Source: an uncultured Oscillospiraceae bacterium
GTDB taxonomy: Bacteria > Bacillota > Clostridia > Oscillospirales > Acutalibacteraceae
DNA length: 64,000 nucleotides
Assembly (NCBI GenBank): GCA_958366985.1
Contig: CATXDC010000007.1
Coordinates: 1-64,000, forward strand
Reading direction: 5' to 3'
Shown: positions 61,253-64,000 of the stretch, in pieces
How the letters are laid out: every line of letters starts with the position of its first letter
Position numbering within the stretch: position 1 is the stretch's first letter
Position numbers and translations under genes: made by a program
The notes under the pieces: generated by a model
The model's input: the letters and a program-made list of their open reading frames with translations, nothing else
Database searches by the model: none
Told to the model about the DNA's origin: nothing

Positions 61253-61861
61253 ATGGATATAGTCGATAAGATGAAAAGCGGAAAAGTTTATTATCCTACC
61301 GATCCGGAGCTTGAAGCAAAACAGCGTGAGTGTCTCGAAATACTTTACGATTACAATATGACCCGTCCGGGAGAAATCGAAAAAAGAGAGGAAATACTCA
61401 AAAAGCTTTTGGGCGATGTGGGAGAGGGCTGCTACCTTGAGCCTCCATTCCACGCCAACTGGGGAAAACATACTCATATGGGAGATTACGTTTACGCAAA
61501 CTTTAATCTCACCCTTGTAGATGACACTGATATATTCATCGGAAATAACGTCATGTTTGCGCCCAATGTTACAGTTGCCACTGCGGGACATCCCATACAT
61601 CCTGAACTTCGCAGAAAAGCTGCTCAGTTCAATATTCCAGTAAAAATCGGGAACAATGTCTGGATCGGCGCAAACGCCGTTATCCTGCTGGGAGTCACAA
61701 TCGGTGACAATACGGTAATCGGAGCCGGAAGCGTTGTTACAAAGGATATCCCGGCAAATGTTGTAGCCGTGGGAAATCCCTGCCGTGTAATGCGTCCCAT
61801 AAACGAAAGAGACATGGAATATTACTTCAAAAATCGGAAAATAGACTTTGAAAACCTATAA
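61253..61861 (+). CDS. Maltose/galactoside O-acetyltransferase (left-handed beta-helix)
   Basis: 202 residues of the LacA/Maa family: N-terminal KMKSGKVYYPTDPEL, then hexapeptide repeats (IFIGNNVMFAPNVTVATAGH with the catalytic His, IGNNVWIGANAVILLGVTIG, NTVIGAGSVVTKDIPAN). Transfers acetyl from acetyl-CoA to sugars, a detoxification step. GGAG precedes the ATG. Stand-alone gene. Confidence 0.92.
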   Translation: MDIVDKMKSGKVYYPTDPELEAKQRECLEILYDYNMTRPGEIEKREEILKKLLGDVGEGCYLEPPFHANWGKHTHMGDYVYANFNLTLVDDTDIFIGNNVMFAPNVTVATAGHPIHPELRRKAAQFNIPVKIGNNVWIGANAVILLGVTIGDNTVIGAGSVVTKDIPANVVAVGNPCRVMRPINERDMEYYFKNRKIDFENL

Positions 61862-61867
61862 TTTTAC

Positions 61868-61894
61868 CGCCGGACCTAAAATCCGGCGTTTTTT
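61868..61894 (+). terminator. Terminator of the acetyltransferase gene
   Basis: 7-bp stem CGCCGGA / TCCGGCG followed by TTTTTT. Confidence 0.8.
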
Positions 61895-61927
61895 CTCAGC
61901 TTTATATTATAGTATAGCAAAAATTCC

Positions 61928-61956
61928 TTGCATTGGCTTTTTGCTGTGTGTATAAT
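61928..61956 (+). promoter_or_regulatory. Promoter of ileS
   Basis: TTGCAT (61928-61933), 17-bp spacer, TATAAT (61951-61956). The 49-base leader to the start codon is too short for a T-box riboswitch. Confidence 0.7.
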
Positions 61957-62005
61957 ATACTCATATTGTTATGATTATTTATAATCAGATTTGGAGGTCA
62001 CCGAA

Positions 62006-64000
62006 TTGGCTGAATCAGAAAAAAATTTCTTTATCCAAATGGAACATGATGTCATGGACTTTTGGGAAAAGGAAGAATGCTTTAAAAAGCTTAAGGAAAA
62101 AAATGCAGGACATGAACGTTTTCGTTTTCTTGACGGCCCTATAACGGCTAACAACCCCATGGGTATTCACCATGCATGGGGCAGAAGTCTTAAAGATATT
62201 TTCATTCGTTACAAGGCTCTTAACGGTTATGACTGCCGCTGCCAGAACGGCTTTGACTCACAGGGACTGTGGGTTGAGGTTGAGGTAGAAAAAGAGCTCG
62301 GCTTCAAGACAAAGAAAGACATCGAAGAGTATGGTATGGACAAGTTCACCCGCAAGTGCGTTGACAGAGTCAAGCACTTTTCGGGCATCATCACTGAGCA
62401 GTCAAAGAGACTCGGTCAGTGGATGGACTGGGACAACTCCTACTACACCAACACAGACAAGAACATCGGCGGAATCTGGCATTTCCTGAAGGTCTGCGAC
62501 GACCACGGCTGGATTCAGAGAGAATATAAGCCCATGCCCTGGTGTCCCCGCTGCGGAACATCACTTTCAGAGCACGAGATGACAGGCTCCTACAAGATGC
62601 TTACTCATAACTCCGTGTTCTTCAAGCTTCCCGTTCCCGCACTCGGATGCAAAATCATCGCATGGACAACAACCCCCTGGACACTTTCTTCAAACGTAGC
62701 CCTTGCCGTTAACCCCGACATCGACTATGTTGAAGTAAAGGTCAAGAGCGATGAGCAGCATGTAATCCTCGCTAAGAACGCTATCAAATACCTTGAGGAC
62801 GATAAGCTTGAGGTTATCAGAGGATTCAAGGGCTCAGAGCTTGTAGGTCTCGACTATGAAAACTGCTTCCCCGAAATCGAGGCTCAGCAGGGCTTTGATC
62901 ATAAGATCGTTGCATGGGAAGATGTTGACGCTGACGAAGGTACAGGCGTTGTTCATATCGCTCCTGGCTGCGGTGTTGAGGACTATGAATTAGGTCTCCG
63001 CCTTGGTCTTCCCCAGATTATGCCCGTTGACGATATGGGTATATTCCTTCCCAAATTCGGCTGGTTCACAGGTAAGGACAGCCACGACGTTGCTCCCGAA
63101 GTTTTCGACCGTCTTGAAAAAGCCGGCAAACTCTATAAAGTTAAACCCCACGAGCACAGCTATCCCGTCTGCTGGCGCTGCAAGTCAGAAGTTATCTTCC
63201 GTCTTGTTCCCGCATGGTACATCCGTACAGATGAAATCCGTCCGAAGCTCATCGAAGCTGCTTCAAAGGTAAAGTGGGAGCCCGAATCAAACGGCAAGCG
63301 TATGAATGACTGGCTCAACAACATGGGCGACTGGAACATTTCCCGTAAGCGTTACTACGGTATGCCCCTGCCCTTCTATCCCTGTGAGGACTGCGGTCAC
63401 GTTACAGTTATCGGTTCCAAGGCTGAACTGAAAGAAAAGGCTGTTAACCCTGAACTGGTTGACGCTCTTCCCGAAATGCACCGTCCCTGGATTGACGAAA
63501 TCAAGATCAAGTGCCCACACTGCGGCAAGGAGATTTCAAGAGTTACAGAGATCGGTGACGTTTGGCTTGACGCCGGTATCGTTCCTTTCTCAACATTCGG
63601 ATATTTCGATGACAAAGAGGAATGGCGCAAGAACTTCCCTGCCGAATGGGTTACAGAGATGCGTGAGCAGGTTCGTCTGTGGTTCTATTCAATGCTCTTT
63701 ATGAGTACTGTTCTCGAGGGCGTTGCTCCCTATGAGCGTGTACTTTCCTATAACACCGTTGTTGCTGAGGACGGCTCCAAGTTCTCAAAGACAGGCTTCA
63801 TGATTAAGTTTGACGAGGCTGCTGAGAAGATCGGCGCTGATACAGTCCGTTACCTCTATGCAGGTGCTCCTGTTGCCAACGACGTTCGTTTTGGCTTCAA
63901 CCTTGGCGACGAGGCAAGAAGAAAGCTCCTCGGTTTCTGGAACATCTATACTTTCTTCGACACCTATGCACAGCTTGATAAGCCTAACTTCGACAACTAT
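62006..64000 (+). CDS. ileS: Isoleucyl-tRNA synthetase, divergent type (partial, runs off right edge)
   Basis: Class I synthetase charging tRNA-Ile; 665 codons are visible. TTG 62006 is the start, with GGAGG eight bases upstream. N-terminus FLDGPITANNPMGIHHAWGRS occupies the HIGH position with GIHH in place of HIGH. The editing domain has IAWTTTPWTLSSN and GTGVVHIAPGCG; zinc-type cysteines appear in PWCPRCGTSLSEHE and YPCEDCGHV / KCPHCGK; the KMSKS loop reads SKFSKTG. This is the PITANNPMG-type IleRS seen in some Firmicutes and Chloroflexi rather than the usual bacterial form. The C-terminal anticodon-binding part is missing. Confidence 0.88.
   Translation, partial: MAESEKNFFIQMEHDVMDFWEKEECFKKLKEKNAGHERFRFLDGPITANNPMGIHHAWGRSLKDIFIRYKALNGYDCRCQNGFDSQGLWVEVEVEKELGFKTKKDIEEYGMDKFTRKCVDRVKHFSGIITEQSKRLGQWMDWDNSYYTNTDKNIGGIWHFLKVCDDHGWIQREYKPMPWCPRCGTSLSEHEMTGSYKMLTHNSVFFKLPVPALGCKIIAWTTTPWTLSSNVALAVNPDIDYVEVKVKSDEQHVILAKNAIKYLEDDKLEVIRGFKGSELVGLDYENCFPEIEAQQGFDHKIVAWEDVDADEGTGVVHIAPGCGVEDYELGLRLGLPQIMPVDDMGIFLPKFGWFTGKDSHDVAPEVFDRLEKAGKLYKVKPHEHSYPVCWRCKSEVIFRLVPAWYIRTDEIRPKLIEAASKVKWEPESNGKRMNDWLNNMGDWNISRKRYYGMPLPFYPCEDCGHVTVIGSKAELKEKAVNPELVDALPEMHRPWIDEIKIKCPHCGKEISRVTEIGDVWLDAGIVPFSTFGYFDDKEEWRKNFPAEWVTEMREQVRLWFYSMLFMSTVLEGVAPYERVLSYNTVVAEDGSKFSKTGFMIKFDEAAEKIGADTVRYLYAGAPVANDVRFGFNLGDEARRKLLGFWNIYTFFDTYAQLDKPNFDNY

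Noticed and set aside
61895..62005. T-box riboswitch before ileS
   Set aside because: Only 49 bases separate the -10 box from the start codon and no T-box core sequence is visible.

Overview
The window joins two kinds of DNA from an anaerobic Firmicute, probably a gut member of Clostridia/Oscillospirales (Ruminococcaceae-like). Evidence for this is AGGAGG-type ribosome binding sites, a SCIFF ranthipeptide locus, meso-diaminopimelate dehydrogenase, a PITANNPMG-type isoleucyl-tRNA synthetase and typical Firmicute housekeeping genes. The species assignment is inference.

Positions 1 to about 39.7 kb look like most of an integrative and conjugative element (ICE), higher in GC than the rest and transcribed mainly on the minus strand. 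From right to left: a DUF5348 protein, a winged-helix protein and a partner overlapping its 3' end; a type IV secretion module (VirB2-like, VirB6-like, NlpC/P60+CHAP cell-wall hydrolase, PrgI/VirB3-like, VirB4 ATPase, three accessory proteins, VirD4 coupling protein); a RelE/YefM toxin-antitoxin pair; an S1-domain protein; a lipoprotein; a 1499-residue thioester/Cna-B surface adhesin with a VPKTG sorting signal; small accessory genes; a DUF3268 zinc-finger protein with a sigma-like factor; a signal peptidase and an XRE regulator. No relaxase, integrase or sortase is visible, so the element probably continues beyond position 1.

The left 14 kb is cargo. It holds an ahpC plus AhpF-like peroxide-defence operon, a complete BceRS-BceAB-type peptide-antibiotic sensing and detoxification system (the only plus-strand genes in the element), a TetR regulator with a near-perfect 30-bp operator, and an operon of two exporter-fold ABC half-transporters with an MptD-type ECF transporter, which resembles an IrtAB/YbtPQ-like iron-chelate uptake system. 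Almost the same 16-bp palindrome (15/16 identity, GTTAGCNATAACTAAC) lies in the promoters of both the transporter operon and ahpC. This suggests one metal- or redox-responsive regulator for both.

From about 40.1 kb the DNA is AT-richer and looks like host chromosome. It carries: a Cys-rich secreted protein, an ECF sigma factor, an RsgI-like anti-sigma factor and a GH25 lipoprotein; a cluster of DnaA-box-like 9-mers; an MFS transporter; tRNA-Glu and tRNA-Met; a YfbR-like HD nucleotidase and a DUF815 ATPase; ilvC; an Orn/Lys/Arg decarboxylase; the SCIFF peptide and its radical SAM maturase; a large secreted surface protein; an XRE/membrane-protein pair; ddh; a solitary trpB; a MATE exporter; a maltose/galactoside O-acetyltransferase; and the first 665 codons of ileS, which runs off the right edge. 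Most chromosomal units are bounded by clear promoters and intrinsic terminators, listed individually.
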